From NCBI RefSeq assembly GCF_013410875.1, contig NZ_JACCCU010000002.1:434001-498000 (forward strand): a stretch of 64,000 nucleotides of DNA. Direction: 5' to 3'. How positions within the stretch are numbered: position 1 is the stretch's first letter; the number at the start of each line of letters is the position of its first letter. This stretch comes from Tunturiibacter empetritectus. GTDB taxonomy: Bacteria > Acidobacteriota > Terriglobia > Terriglobales > Acidobacteriaceae. The translations under genes were made by a program, and so were the position numbers. Of the stretch, positions 1 to 9,137 are shown one piece after another. Under the pieces are notes generated by a model, which did not search any database, was not told the origin of the DNA, and saw only the letters and a list, made by a program, of their open reading frames with translations.

Positions 1-1592
1 TCGGATACAGCGACCTCCAGGAGTACGGCGAGTGGTCCTCCCAATCCGACTACGGTCAGGTCTGGTATCCCCGCAACGTCGACGCGGGATGGACCCCATA
101 CCACAATGGCCACTGGGCTTGGATCGCCCCCTGGGGCTGGACCTGGGTTGAAGCCGAGCCCTGGGGATTCGCGCCCTTCCACTACGGCCGCTGGGCCAGC
201 TTCAACGGACGCTGGGGATGGATTCCCGGACCCACCATCGTCCGCCCCGTCTACTCTCCCGCCCTCGTAGCCTTCGTCGGCGGCCCCAGCTTCTCCATCA
301 GCGCCGGCTTCGGTGCAGGCAATGGAGCAGGCCTCACCGCATGGTTCCCCCTCGGCCCGCGCGAGACCTACGTTCCCTGGTATCACGCCAGCCCCGGCTA
401 CGTGAACCGCGTCAATGTAACTAACATCTACAACCGCAACGTCACCGAGGTCCGCAACGTCTACAACAACCGGACCACTAACATCTACGTCAACAACACC
501 ACCGTCAACAACACCACCATCAACAACGTTACCTACGTCAATCGCGCCGTCGCCACCACCGTCGTTCCCCAGCGCTCCTTCGCTGCCGGACGCCCGGTAG
601 CCTCAGCAGCCGTTCACGTCGACCAGAAGCAGCTCGCCCAGGCTCAGGTCATGCCTCATCCCATGATCACGCCCACTCGTGCCATCGTAGCCCCGGCACC
701 CGCCCGAGCCGTCCCCGTCAACGTCGCACGGCCCGTCCTCCAAACCCACGCCGGCCTCGCGCAGGCTGTACCCGGAGCGCAGGCGCACCCCGTCCCCGTC
801 CGTCCTCTTAGCCCGCAACAACAGCAGGCAGTCAAAGTCCAGCCTCTGCCCAACGGCCAGCGGCCAATCCAGCAGCCCGCGCCTACCCCCGTCCAGCGAC
901 AACCTATCCAGCAGGCCGCAACCCAACCCGTTTCACGACAGGCACCCATAGAACGAGCCACCCCAACTCCAAACCCATCCGCGCACCCCGTTCCAACGCA
1001 ACCGGTACAACCCACGCAACCAGCAACCCAGTTCAACCAGCCACACCCACAACCAACAGCCCCCGTCAACCAGGCAAGGCCCGAACCTCCTGCCCAACCG
1101 GTACAGCCGCCAACCCAGTTCAACCAGCCACGGCCTCAACCGACAGCTCCGGTCAATCAGCTAAGGCCACAACCGGAAGCGCCTATCAATCAACAGAGGC
1201 CGCAGCAGCCAGCGCCCATCAATCAACAGAGGCCGCAGCAGCCAGCGCCCATCAATCAACAGAGACCGCAGTCAGCGCCCATCAACCAGCAGAGGCCCGA
1301 GCCTCCCGTACAGGCAGCACAACCCAAGCCGCAACCACGCCCCGTGGATCAATCGCGTCCTCTCATCAATCGGAGCGAGCCTCCACCCGCGCAACCGACC
1401 TTCGTCCAGCAGCGGCAAGCCATTCAGAAGACCGATCCCGGTCGCCCTCTTGGCCCGCAGCAGGTCGACAACCTCCGCAACGGACGCCCAGCCGGACCAC
1501 ACGAGCAGCCTGAGCCAATCGCCCATCCAGCCGCCCGCGCTCCTCAACCTCCTCAACCCAAAAACGAGTCAAAGCAGCCGCCTCCCAGATAA
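1..1592 (+). CDS. DUF6600-like protein with Q/P-rich tail (5' truncated)
   Basis: The frame is already open at base 3, so the gene starts before the window. The first ~100 visible residues are rich in Trp, Tyr and Gly, with repeated units such as GHWAWIAPWGWTWV and GRWASFNGRWGWIPGP; this is the DUF6600 / YXWGXW style seen in FecR-like secreted proteins. A Val/Asn/Thr-rich stretch (YNRNVTEVRNVYNNRTTN) follows, then a tail of more than 250 residues made almost only of Pro, Gln, Asn, Arg and Ala, with short tandem repeats (INQQRPQQPAP). A GTG lies inside the frame at 402, but the homologous W-rich domain runs through it, so it is not the start. It is probably secreted or envelope-associated; the role is unknown. 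A strong terminator follows. Confidence 0.75.
   Translation, partial: GYSDLQEYGEWSSQSDYGQVWYPRNVDAGWTPYHNGHWAWIAPWGWTWVEAEPWGFAPFHYGRWASFNGRWGWIPGPTIVRPVYSPALVAFVGGPSFSISAGFGAGNGAGLTAWFPLGPRETYVPWYHASPGYVNRVNVTNIYNRNVTEVRNVYNNRTTNIYVNNTTVNNTTINNVTYVNRAVATTVVPQRSFAAGRPVASAAVHVDQKQLAQAQVMPHPMITPTRAIVAPAPARAVPVNVARPVLQTHAGLAQAVPGAQAHPVPVRPLSPQQQQAVKVQPLPNGQRPIQQPAPTPVQRQPIQQAATQPVSRQAPIERATPTPNPSAHPVPTQPVQPTQPATQFNQPHPQPTAPVNQARPEPPAQPVQPPTQFNQPRPQPTAPVNQLRPQPEAPINQQRPQQPAPINQQRPQQPAPINQQRPQSAPINQQRPEPPVQAAQPKPQPRPVDQSRPLINRSEPPPAQPTFVQQRQAIQKTDPGRPLGPQQVDNLRNGRPAGPHEQPEPIAHPAARAPQPPQPKNESKQPPPR
1185..1280 (+). repeat. in-gene tandem repeat, 33-bp unit
   Basis: Two identical 33-bp units (1185-1217, 1218-1250) are followed by a 30-bp copy missing one codon (1251-1280). 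Each encodes INQQRPQQPAP or its shortened form. The period is a multiple of three, so copy-number change keeps the frame. Confidence 0.9.
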
Positions 1593-1635
1593 GGACAAGA
1601 TAATGTCTAAATAACCGCTGCCATCCCTCAAATCC

Positions 1636-1671
1636 AATCCCGCACTCCTTGAAAAGAGTGCGGGATTTTTT
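1636..1671 (+). terminator. rho-independent terminator
   Basis: A perfect 12-bp stem (1636-1647 with 1656-1667) has an 8-nt loop and runs into a T tract. It lies 45 bp after the DUF6600-like stop codon. Confidence 0.9.
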
Positions 1672-1696
1672 CGCGTCTCTTCACCCGGAAAAACCC

Positions 1697-2878
1697 CTAC
1701 TGCGGCGGCGTCAAAATATGACGCGTCCCCTCTTCCGGAGCCGAGGTGCTATCCGGGCGCACCGTCGTCGGATCACTCAGCACCTTTGCATCCTGCAGCG
1801 GAACCGCAATCCCCGTCGACCGGATAAACGCCTTGCTCTTATCGATAGTCACCATAAGCTGGTGCTGTCCTCGGGTCGAGTTGTACGGCCGTGGAAACTC
1901 GACAATATAGCGCCCGCGAACCATCGCCACAAACTCTGTCAGGCGCTTATCCAACGTGTCCCTGTTGGCCGCAAACACAAGTCCACCGCTAAGTTCACAC
2001 ACCGAATGGAAAGCATCTTCCGAGTTCAAACTCTGCGAAAACCCCGGGGCATTCAAACCCTGCAAAAACCCCGGCTCATTCGGCACGTAAGTCATCCCGA
2101 AGATCGCGACAGCCGTCGCCTGCGCAAACGTCCGAACCTCATTCCATCGATTGGAGCTACCCTTGTCATTCCCATCCGTCACCGCCAGAATCACGCGACG
2201 ACCACGCTGATCCGCCAACCTGTTCGTGATATACGCCAGAGCATCCCACAGATGCATCGTTTGCTGGCATGCCGTCCCATGTCTATTCCGCATTCGATCC
2301 TTCCATGGCTGAAGAGACCTTGAAACCGCATCCTTTAACAGCTCCGGTGAAACCACAACGTTCTCCGCAGAGCGTCTCAATTTACAGTCCAACGCATACA
2401 CCGAAACACGATCCTCCGGTCGCAAAGACAGCGAGGCCAGTTTTGCAATCGCACCGTCTACCTTCGGCATCAGCACCTCTTGAGGCCCGCTCACATCCAA
2501 CAGAATCGCAAGCGAGATCGGATCATCGCCCTCCAGCCGAACATGCGAGGCGCGAAACGGCGGCCCTCCATCAACGCTCACCTGAAACCGGTTCGGCGCA
2601 ATCGGCGCCGTCTTCTTCCGATCCTCCCCCAGCACCAGCACCGGGATCTGGATCGTATTTGCATAAACATGCAGCGTCGTAACATCCGCATCCTGCGCCC
2701 GCGCCATCACGCCCCGCCACGCTGCCATCCCCAGCACCACCGCAAAAGTCCCCACCCAGACCGCCGCAACCCGGCCCACCGCACCCAAACCAGACTCGAA
2801 CCTAAGCTCAAACCCAGACGCGAAACCGCTGCTCTTCGCCATCGCAGCAGTATGCCAGAATTCAGCTACCACCAGCAT
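1697..2878 (-). CDS. VWA domain protein with degenerate MIDAS
   Basis: A 393-residue protein with an N-terminal membrane segment (about residues 33-55, VGRVAAVWVGTFAVVLGMAA) followed by a von Willebrand factor A-like fold: ISLAILLDVSG, then VILAVTDGND. It resembles the acidobacterial VWFA-related family. The usual DxSxS metal site reads DVSGP, so one serine is missing and metal binding may be weak. The ATG at 2878 directly abuts the TAG of the HxlR gene upstream and has a GGAAGGG-like ribosome site within that gene's end. An internal ATG at 2842 is the alternative start. The gene is probably co-transcribed with the HxlR regulator. Function unknown. Confidence 0.75.
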   Translation of the reverse strand: MLVVAEFWHTAAMAKSSGFASGFELRFESGLGAVGRVAAVWVGTFAVVLGMAAWRGVMARAQDADVTTLHVYANTIQIPVLVLGEDRKKTAPIAPNRFQVSVDGGPPFRASHVRLEGDDPISLAILLDVSGPQEVLMPKVDGAIAKLASLSLRPEDRVSVYALDCKLRRSAENVVVSPELLKDAVSRSLQPWKDRMRNRHGTACQQTMHLWDALAYITNRLADQRGRRVILAVTDGNDKGSSNRWNEVRTFAQATAVAIFGMTYVPNEPGFLQGLNAPGFSQSLNSEDAFHSVCELSGGLVFAANRDTLDKRLTEFVAMVRGRYIVEFPRPYNSTRGQHQLMVTIDKSKAFIRSTGIAVPLQDAKVLSDPTTVRPDSTSAPEEGTRHILTPPQ

Positions 2879-3370
2879 CTACCCTTCCGTAGAGCCCCGC
2901 CTCTTCACCGCATCTCTCTCAAATGCAACCCGCGCCCGCTCAATCTCCTCCCCATGCGTCTCCGCCCAGACCCACACCCCGCAAAACGCCTCGCTCAGAC
3001 TCGAACCCAGCGCCGTCAACTCATACTCCACACGCGGCGGAATCACCGGATGCACCGTCCGCCTCACCAGCCCATCCCGCTCCATCTGCCGCACCGTCTT
3101 GGTCAGCATCTTCTGGCTCACGCCCCCCACCCGCTCCCCCAGCCGGGTAAACCGTACAACACCATGCTCCTCCAGCACCTCTAACACCAGCATGGTCCAC
3201 TTATCCGCCACCCGCGCAATAATCTCCCGCACCAGCGCCTCGACCTTCGGATCGTTCTCCACCACATCCCTCGGCCTTCCCGTCGCGACAAGCTTCTTCG
3301 CAGCTGTCTCAGACACATGCTTAGCCACCTTCTTCCCCGCGGTCCGAGCCACAATGCCTTTTTTGCCCAT
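2879..3370 (-). CDS. HxlR-family winged-helix regulator
   Basis: A 163-residue protein with a Lys-rich N-terminal extension of about 45 residues and then the HxlR domain: DKWTMLVLEVL, RFTRLGERVGGVSQKMLTKT (the recognition helix region), and LVRRTVHPVIPPRVEYELT for the wing. HxlR proteins are dimeric winged-helix factors that often control a divergent oxidoreductase gene; the SDR gene is divergent here, 99 bp away. No cysteine lies in the winged-helix core, so a thiol redox switch is not obvious. Family is certain; the target is inferred from position. Confidence 0.88.
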   Translation of the reverse strand: MGKKGIVARTAGKKVAKHVSETAAKKLVATGRPRDVVENDPKVEALVREIIARVADKWTMLVLEVLEEHGVVRFTRLGERVGGVSQKMLTKTVRQMERDGLVRRTVHPVIPPRVEYELTALGSSLSEAFCGVWVWAETHGEEIERARVAFERDAVKRRGSTEG

Positions 3371-3389
3371 AAATTCATCACTCTCTTTC

Positions 3390-3420
3390 AGGTAAGTATA
3401 GATTTTTCAGGTGCCTACTT
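3390..3420. promoter_or_regulatory. possible HxlR operator
   Basis: An imperfect inverted repeat, AGGTAAGTA (3390-3398) facing TGCCTACTT (3412-3420), lies in the 99-bp divergent gap between the HxlR and SDR genes. Seen by eye only; placement is consistent with HxlR control of both genes. Confidence 0.3.
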
Positions 3421-3469
3421 TCCGAGATATACAAACAATCCTACTATCAACTTAGGAGAAATCACCACC

Positions 3470-4246
3470 ATGATCACCACTGGAAATACCATCCTCATCA
3501 CCGGCGGCGGCTCCGGTATCGGCCGCGGTCTCGCAGAGGCCTTCCACAAACTCGGCAACCACGTCATCATCGCCGGCCGCCGCAAGCAAGTCCTCGACGA
3601 GACCGTCGCCGCCAACCCCGGCATCTCCTCCGCCGTCCTCGACATCGAAGACGCCACCAGCATCCGCGCCTTCGCCGCCAAACTCACCACCGACTTTCCC
3701 AAACTCAACGCCGTCATTCACAACGCCGGCATCTCGCGCACCGAAAACCTCCTCGACCAACCAGAAGATCTCGCCGACGCCGAGGCCATCCTCACCACCA
3801 ACCTCCTCGGCCCCATCCGCCTCAATGCCGCTCTGCTGCCTCACCTGCAGAAGCAGCCCCACGCCGCCGTCCTCACCGTCACCTCCGGCCTCGCCTTCAT
3901 CCCCCTCGCAATGGCTCCTACCTACAACGCCACGAAGGCTGCCATCCACTCCTACACCCAGTCCCTGCGCTATCAACTCAAAGCCACCAACATTCAAGTC
4001 ATCGAGATCATCCCACCCTACGTTCAGACCGAACTCTCAGGCGCCCATCAAGCCTCAGACCCCCGCGCCATGCCCCTCGCCGACTACATCAACGAGACCA
4101 TCGAGATCCTCAAAACCCAGCCCGACGCCACCGAGATCCTCGTCGAACGAGTCAAACCCCTCCGCTTCGCCGAACAAAACGGCCCGGAAAAATACACCGC
4201 CTTCTTCACCCAGTTCAACGACGCCATGTCCGCCGGACCCCAGTAA
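3470..4246 (+). CDS. short-chain dehydrogenase/reductase (SDR)
   Basis: A 258-residue classical SDR. It has the cofactor motif TGGGSGIG at residues 11-18, HNAG at 84-87, N111, S139 in VTSG, and the catalytic Y152-x3-K156 (YNATKA). The frame is open upstream to 3317, but the ATG at 3470 is chosen: it places the Rossmann strand at residue 6 and has AGGAG at 3454-3458. Overall layout resembles DltE-like SDRs (COG3967). It reduces or oxidises an unknown carbonyl/alcohol with NAD(P). It is divergent from the HxlR regulator, its likely controller. Confidence 0.9.
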   Translation: MITTGNTILITGGGSGIGRGLAEAFHKLGNHVIIAGRRKQVLDETVAANPGISSAVLDIEDATSIRAFAAKLTTDFPKLNAVIHNAGISRTENLLDQPEDLADAEAILTTNLLGPIRLNAALLPHLQKQPHAAVLTVTSGLAFIPLAMAPTYNATKAAIHSYTQSLRYQLKATNIQVIEIIPPYVQTELSGAHQASDPRAMPLADYINETIEILKTQPDATEILVERVKPLRFAEQNGPEKYTAFFTQFNDAMSAGPQ

Positions 4247-4298
4247 GAGAGCAGTCACCCGATGGTTTCGCAGCATCATCATGTGAAAGAGAAGCGGA

Positions 4299-4715
4299 CT
4301 ACTCCCCAATCAGGTGCAACACAATCTCCCGTCTATGAGGGCGGACTCGATGCTCAAAAAGGTAGATACCCTGCCAGGTTCCCAGCGCCAGCCCGCCCTT
4401 TATCACCGGTATCGAGAGCTGCACCTGAGTTAGTGCCGTCTTCAGATGCGCAGGCATATCGTCTGACCCTTCGGAGTGATGCCTATACGGCCCACCCTCA
4501 GGCGCAAGTCGATCGAAGTAAGCTTCGATATCGCTGCGAACAGTAGGATCAGCATTCTCCTGGATCAAAAGCGAGGCTGACGTATGTTTGCAGAAGATGG
4601 TCAGAAGGCCAGTCTGCATTCTCTGCTGCCTTACCCATTCCCCAATAGCCGACGTAACCTCATAAAGCCTTTGCCCACGCGTCAAAATTTCAAGATGATG
4701 CACTGATTGCTTCAA
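4299..4715 (-). CDS. YjbQ family protein (UPF0047)
   Basis: A 138-residue protein that covers the whole YjbQ / UPF0047 family. Conserved blocks are TGLLTIFCKHTSASLLIQEN, HSEGSDDMPAHLK and LGTWQGIYLFEHR. Family members have weak thiamine-phosphate synthase activity in some assays, but the physiological role is unsettled. The start is a TTG at 4715; a GTG at 4703 is an alternative. It is convergent with the SDR gene. Confidence 0.88.
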   Translation of the reverse strand: MKQSVHHLEILTRGQRLYEVTSAIGEWVRQQRMQTGLLTIFCKHTSASLLIQENADPTVRSDIEAYFDRLAPEGGPYRHHSEGSDDMPAHLKTALTQVQLSIPVIKGGLALGTWQGIYLFEHRVRPHRREIVLHLIGE

Positions 4716-4815
4716 TATTTCTCGCCTATTGTTGTCGCCAGAAAGTGTCCAGGTTATACGAAAGATTAGATGCTGGGCATTCGCCGCGCGCAGCTAACGA
4801 TAACCTCGCACCCAA

Positions 4816-5889
4816 TCAGAGAACCGGAAACCGCATCATGACAAACCCAACAACATATCCCAGCAGTGCCACCGCTCCACCAAGCCGCAGGCTCGTCCGC
4901 CAGTCCAACTGCTTCCCCAGCGCAGTCAGCGAATAAACACTTACCGGCCCCAGAGTGCATAGCAGCACCGCCACATACGGCGTCGGCACACACGCACGAT
5001 ACAGCACATACGCCAACGCCACATCGAGCGCCATCGGAACCGGCAACAACGTACCTAGAATCGCCACCAGCACAACCCCGCCCACCGAAACCGGAACATG
5101 CGTCCCATACACTGGAATCAACTCAGCAGCCAGCGCCCCAAACAATGCAGCCAGTAGCATCCACGGCAAAGTCAGCACAGTCAGTCGCAGCAAATTCCGC
5201 AAGTACGTTCGGCAAAGCGCAACCAACCGAGAACCCAGTCCCTCCGCCTCCAACGAAACACCAAGACTCCGCACCACCACTTCGTTCTCCCGAACCAGCA
5301 GCGGCAGACCAATCAGCAACAACGCCGGCACCAGCACACGTATCGCCGCCAGCGGCAGCGGAAACAAGACAAACGCCATCGCCACCACAACAGGATTGAA
5401 GCTCGGCGAACTGATCAATGCAGCTACGGTCAGGCGAGTACTGGCCCCACTCGCCAGCAAGCTCTGCGCCACCGGCGTCGCGCAGTTCGTACACACTCCC
5501 ATCGGAGCGCCGGCCACCGCGCCACACAACACATTCCCCGCAGCCGAAGAAAATCGTCTAGGCGCTTCAACCCCCGCCAGCAGCGTCATCATTGCAGCGC
5601 CAAACGGCAGCGCAAAGTACATCCCAAACCGATTCGTATAGAGCCAGTTCACGCTCGTCCGCAGAACCCTGGTCGGCGCCGGCATCGTCGGCGTCACCTT
5701 CAACAGCGTATCGAACGAGATCGGTCCCGCCACCTTGATCGCCGTTCCCGCATGCAGCTTCTTCAACAACGCAGGATAACGCTGCTGACTCCAGAACGTC
5801 AGCAATACGCCAACAGCAATCAACGCAGCCAGCGACACCTCAAGCGAACGGCGAGACGAAGTCGAAACCGAAACCCTTGTTGTGCTCAT
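4816..5889 (-). CDS. multipass permease with CTNC motif (UPF0718/ArsP-like)
   Basis: About 357 residues with roughly eight hydrophobic segments and two halves joined by a charged loop. The first half holds a VCTNCATP motif (Cys near residues 133 and 136) and SSPSFNPVVV. This layout is typical of the DUF318 / UPF0718 permeases, which include arsenical exporters, but no ars gene is nearby, so the substrate is unknown. The start is uncertain: ATG at 5889 is preferred because it begins just before the first membrane segment; ATG at 5937 would add 16 residues. A second permease of the same broad type lies at 46992. Confidence 0.7.
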   Translation of the reverse strand: MSTTRVSVSTSSRRSLEVSLAALIAVGVLLTFWSQQRYPALLKKLHAGTAIKVAGPISFDTLLKVTPTMPAPTRVLRTSVNWLYTNRFGMYFALPFGAAMMTLLAGVEAPRRFSSAAGNVLCGAVAGAPMGVCTNCATPVAQSLLASGASTRLTVAALISSPSFNPVVVAMAFVLFPLPLAAIRVLVPALLLIGLPLLVRENEVVVRSLGVSLEAEGLGSRLVALCRTYLRNLLRLTVLTLPWMLLAALFGALAAELIPVYGTHVPVSVGGVVLVAILGTLLPVPMALDVALAYVLYRACVPTPYVAVLLCTLGPVSVYSLTALGKQLDWRTSLRLGGAVALLGYVVGFVMMRFPVL

Positions 5890-5998
5890 AAGAAGGGCAA
5901 GTCTACCCAACGCCGCCCGCCGTTGAACATCCACCATAAGGTTGACTAGCCGGCCTCTGCTACATCTTGATCTCCGAGACCTTGACGCTCATCAAAGG

Positions 5999-6070
5999 CC
6001 GGGTGCCGGGTGCGCCATATCTCGATTCTGAGATATGGGCATTCGCGCCGCGCGCGAACCGCTCTCCTCT
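5999..6070. repeat. dispersed repeat family A, copy 1
   Basis: Contains the family signature GGGTGC, then a 9-bp perfect stem (6015-6023 with 6030-6038, CCATATCTC/GAGATATGG), then ATTCGCGCC...GCGCGAACCGCTCTCCTC, which also ends copies 3 and 6. It lies just 3' of recO and may act in its transcript end. Confidence 0.75.
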
Positions 6071-6076
6071 ATCGCC

Positions 6077-6814
6077 CTAAGCTCTCCCCAGCGCCCTCGC
6101 ACTCACCAGCCTCCGCTCCAGATGCCGCTCCAGCGTCTCCACCGCAAACCTCCGCAGATCCGCCGCCCGCCCCTTGGGCCAATCCTCCTTTGCCAACTCC
6201 CCCACCGTCCCGCGAAACATCCGCACCGCCTCCCCCACCGAAGCCGCCGCCAGCCCCACACTCCCCGGCCGCCGATCATCCTCGCAAGTCACCCCGTCAC
6301 TAGTACCCGAATACCAAACCGTCCCTCCACGCAGGTCCAGGCCACAAACAACGCAGTGCCCCAGCTCCGGCATCCACCCCATCAACCGGCTCATCCACAG
6401 CGAAAAGTAAGTCACCGGCATCCACACCCTCCCCACCTGTATCTGGTCGAGCACCGCCAGCACCAGCCGAAACACCGCATCCTCAGGAGCCTGCTCCGGC
6501 AGCGCCTCCTCCACCACCTCCGCCACAAACTGCAGCGCCGCCGTCCGCGCATAGTCAATCGGCCGCGAGAGCGGCGAACTCAAAATCTCAAACGCATCCA
6601 GCCGCACCAGCTCCTGCTTCGGCCTCTCCGCATACGTCGCCCGCACATAGGTCATCGGCTCCAGCGCCCCGCCAAACCGCCGCCGCGACCGCATCGCATG
6701 ACGAGCCACCCCCTTCACCCGCCCCTGCTCCCGCGTAAACAGGCTCACCAGCAGGTCCGCCTCCTGAAACGGCCACACACGCAACACGATCGCCTCTCCC
6801 TGCCGCTCAATCAT
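6077..6814 (-). CDS. recO: DNA repair protein RecO
   Basis: A 245-residue protein acting in recombinational repair (loading of RecA with RecR). The N-terminal OB fold reads EAIVLRVWPFQEADLLVSLF and GRVKGVARHAMRSRRRFGGA; the helical C-terminal domain includes a CVVCGLDL zinc-type motif with a further Cys in VTCEDD. The open frame continues upstream to 6943 but that part lacks similarity to RecO, so the ATG at 6814 (MIERQGEAIVL) is chosen. It is divergent from the small secreted protein gene. Confidence 0.93.
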   Translation of the reverse strand: MIERQGEAIVLRVWPFQEADLLVSLFTREQGRVKGVARHAMRSRRRFGGALEPMTYVRATYAERPKQELVRLDAFEILSSPLSRPIDYARTAALQFVAEVVEEALPEQAPEDAVFRLVLAVLDQIQVGRVWMPVTYFSLWMSRLMGWMPELGHCVVCGLDLRGGTVWYSGTSDGVTCEDDRRPGSVGLAAASVGEAVRMFRGTVGELAKEDWPKGRAADLRRFAVETLERHLERRLVSARALGRA

Positions 6815-6928
6815 CCCAACCAGACTAATCCACCGCGAATTAGAAGACGAAAACGGGCACCTCTGGTATAGGATTGCGTTCGGCGAGCAAACCCTTCTCC
6901 CCGCCAATAACTCTTCTGGAGGATAAGC

Positions 6929-7291
6929 GTGAACAAAACACAACGATTCTTTGTCGCAGCAGCAATGTCAGTCTCCCTCATCGCAATGGCAGAAGAACCT
7001 GGCTCAACCGTCAAAGTCACCGGCTGGGTCATCGACTCAGCATGTGCATTTACCAAAGGCCTCAGCAAACCCATCGGAGTAGCCTGCGCAAAAGCCTGCG
7101 CCAAAAACGGCTCCCCTCTCGTCATTCTGCAGGACGACGGAACCATCTATCTGCCGATCGACAGCGCAACACCCTCAGCATCACAGAACGCAAAACTAAT
7201 GCCCTACGCCGGAGAGCACGTCACCATCACCGGAAAGGACTACGCAAGAAACGGCTCGCACGGCATCGTCATCGACACCATCTCAAGATGA
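6929..7291 (+). CDS. small secreted protein of unknown function
   Basis: A 120-residue protein starting at GTG 6929 with a strong GGAGGATAA ribosome site. Residues 1-22 form a signal peptide (FFVAAAMSVSLIAMA). The mature part has four Cys (DSACAF, VACAKACAKNG) and an OB-like pattern VKVTGWVIDSACA ... HVTITGKDY ... HGIVIDTI. Similar proteins recur in acidobacterial genomes as conserved hypotheticals. It is probably periplasmic; function unknown. A terminator follows. Confidence 0.75.
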   Translation: MNKTQRFFVAAAMSVSLIAMAEEPGSTVKVTGWVIDSACAFTKGLSKPIGVACAKACAKNGSPLVILQDDGTIYLPIDSATPSASQNAKLMPYAGEHVTITGKDYARNGSHGIVIDTISR

Positions 7292-7344
7292 ACGGGCAAC
7301 CTGATCTCAACTGAACCGAGCCAGCGGAAACGAGCCAGTACGCA

Positions 7345-7382
7345 AAAAGAGACGCGCAGCTCATAGGCCACGCGTCTCTTTT
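7345..7382. terminator. bidirectional terminator
   Basis: A perfect 12-bp stem (7345-7356 with 7371-7382, AAAAGAGACGCG/CGCGTCTCTTTT) has a 14-nt loop. The T-rich arm serves the plus-strand secreted-protein gene; the A-rich arm gives a T tract for the minus-strand ferredoxin gene. It sits between their converging ends. Confidence 0.85.
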
Positions 7383-7399
7383 GAAATCCCTAAACGAAT

Positions 7400-7660
7400 C
7401 TACCGCCCGAAGTGAGCCGCATTCTTCGTCTGATACTCCGCCCACTTCTCCGGCAGGTCATCCCCCGCATAGATCGCCGACACCGGGCAAACCGGCACGC
7501 ACGCGCCGCAATCAATGCACTCCACCGGATCGATAAACAGCTGCACCGCGTCGCTATACCCGTTTTCATCCTTCTTCGGATGGATACAGTCCACCGGGCA
7601 GGCATCCACGCAAGCCGAATCCTTCGTCCCGATGCACGGTTCCGCAATCACATAAGCCAT
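7400..7660 (-). CDS. 7Fe/8Fe bacterial-type ferredoxin
   Basis: An 86-residue acidic electron carrier. The first cluster region has Cys at 9, 17, 21 and 25 (CIGTKDSACVDACPVDC); the second is CIDCGACVPVCP. The long C-x7-C spacing followed by C-x3-CP is typical of the [3Fe-4S][4Fe-4S] FdxA type. It is monocistronic, with its own terminator. The redox partner is not evident from the neighbours. Confidence 0.92.
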   Translation of the reverse strand: MAYVIAEPCIGTKDSACVDACPVDCIHPKKDENGYSDAVQLFIDPVECIDCGACVPVCPVSAIYAGDDLPEKWAEYQTKNAAHFGR

Positions 7661-7819
7661 CTCAAAAATCTCCCTTAGTTACGTGTAAAACCCACGTCTA
7701 AATTCACCGTCTAAATCCGCCGCGCAAATTAAGCTCGTGCCTAGATTCTAGCAGCACATCCGCTCTCATCTGCAACTCGCTCTTCAATGCACCAGAGGCC
7801 GCTTCAGCCCCTGTTTCGC

Positions 7820-8263
7820 TCACTTCAAGCCGTTCTGCTCCCGCATCCGCCCCGCCAGATTCTCCGGAAAGATTCTCTCCCGCGACCCCGCAATCTCACC
7901 CTCGCTCCACCAGCGAATCTCACGCATAATCTCCCTCTCATCCACCGTAACTCCCATCAGACGAGGCTCCTCCCGCCGACACCTCGCCCTGAACAGAAAA
8001 TCCGTATTGTCCTGCATCTCCCTCTGATGCAGAAACTGATTCCTGTCGCAGTACACCGGCCCCGACATCACAAGCTCCAGCCCAGTCTCCTCCCTCACCT
8101 CACGCGCTGCCGCCGCAGCCTCCGTCTCTCCCGCCTCAATCTCTCCACCCGGCAGAGCCCAGAAGACAAACTCCCCCTCCTCCCGCGGCACCACAAATCG
8201 AATCAGCAAAACATCTCCCGCCTCATCAAACAGCATCACCCGCGCCGTTCGTCTCTTCCGCAC
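7820..8263 (-). CDS. NUDIX hydrolase
   Basis: About 147 residues with a full Nudix box: [26 protein letters not shown] (G-x5-E-x7-REVREETGL) preceded by WALP. It hydrolyses a nucleoside-diphosphate-linked substrate that cannot be named from sequence. The start is placed at GTG 8263, one base after the stop of the inositol monophosphatase gene, giving the usual N-terminus [12 protein letters not shown]; a TTG at 8293 would overlap that gene. The tight spacing suggests a two-gene operon. Confidence 0.85.
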   Translation of the reverse strand: MRKRRTARVMLFDEAGDVLLIRFVVPREEGEFVFWALPGGEIEAGETEAAAAAREVREETGLELVMSGPVYCDRNQFLHQREMQDNTDFLFRARCRREEPRLMGVTVDEREIMREIRWWSEGEIAGSRERIFPENLAGRMREQNGLK

Positions 8264-8264
8264 C

Positions 8265-9137
8265 CTACTTCGCAGCCATCCGCTTCGCCGCAAACTCCGC
8301 CGCCGAAGGAATCGCCGTCAACTCTCTTCCCGCAAACATCTCCGTAAACAGATGCACCATCTCGTTCTTAATCAACCCATTCGTCACCAGAGTCTCGCGA
8401 CTATCCAACGTAAACTTTCCCCCATCGAAGTGAGTCGCCGAGCCCCCAGCCTCCTCCACCAGCAGAAATCCAGCCGACGTATCCCACGGATTCAGATTGA
8501 ACTCCCAGAACCCATCCAGCCGCCCGCAAGCCACATACGCCATATCCAACGCCGCACTCCCTGCCCTCCTCACCCCATGCGACCGCAGCGTGATCTCGTT
8601 ATAGAAGTGAATGTTCGGGCTCTCATGCCGCTTCTTACTCGGAAACCCCGTAGCCGTCAGCGACTCCTGCATCAAAGCGATCTTCGACACATGGATCTTT
8701 CTCCCATTCAGCCACGCGCCCTTTCCCCTCTCCGCAGAAAACATCTCATCGCGCAGCGGGTCGTAGATCACCCCGGCCACCATCTCTCCATCCTGATCCG
8801 CAGCCAGCCCAGCCGAGCGCCTCTCCAAACCCAGCACTACGCAGAACGCCGGAAACCCATGCGCAAAGTTCGTCGTCCCATCCAGCGGATCCACATACCA
8901 CCGAAACTCGCTATCCAATCCACTCCGCGTCCCCTCCTCGCCATACACCCCATGCGCAGGAAACGCCGCCTTCAGCTTCTCCACAATCAACTGCTCGCTC
9001 GCACGATCGGCCTCCGTCACCAGGTCCACATCGCCCTTGTACTCCGTCGTCACCCCCTTCGTGTAAAACCCCCGCAGCAACGCCCCCGCCTGCCGCGCAA
9101 TACCCTCAGCAATATGCGCAAACTCAAACTTCTTCAT
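8265..9137 (-). CDS. suhB: inositol monophosphatase family protein
   Basis: A 290-residue Mg-dependent phosphatase of the IMPase family. It shows GEEGT (residues 66-70), the metal motif DPLDGTTNF (83-91), and WDTSAG near the C-terminus, all required for catalysis. Two ATGs (9140, 9137) follow a GGGAGG site; 9137 has the better spacing. The frame extends further upstream without family similarity. It is the first gene of a pair with NUDIX and is divergent from DUF4242. Confidence 0.9.
   Translation of the reverse strand: MKKFEFAHIAEGIARQAGALLRGFYTKGVTTEYKGDVDLVTEADRASEQLIVEKLKAAFPAHGVYGEEGTRSGLDSEFRWYVDPLDGTTNFAHGFPAFCVVLGLERRSAGLAADQDGEMVAGVIYDPLRDEMFSAERGKGAWLNGRKIHVSKIALMQESLTATGFPSKKRHESPNIHFYNEITLRSHGVRRAGSAALDMAYVACGRLDGFWEFNLNPWDTSAGFLLVEEAGGSATHFDGGKFTLDSRETLVTNGLIKNEMVHLFTEMFAGRELTAIPSAAEFAAKRMAAK

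Noticed and set aside
1185-1280. Regular tandem repeats suggestive of a CRISPR array
   Set aside because: There are no unique spacers; the units are contiguous, 33 bp and in frame within a Q/P-rich protein.
3317-3469. Upstream extension of the SDR gene to ATG 3317
   Set aside because: It overlaps the divergent HxlR gene and lacks SDR similarity; ATG 3470 has a ribosome site and the right domain position.
5935-6010. Possible tRNA-like hairpins between the permease and recO
   Set aside because: The stems belong to a family A repeat; no cloverleaf or CCA end could be drawn. No tRNA was found elsewhere either.
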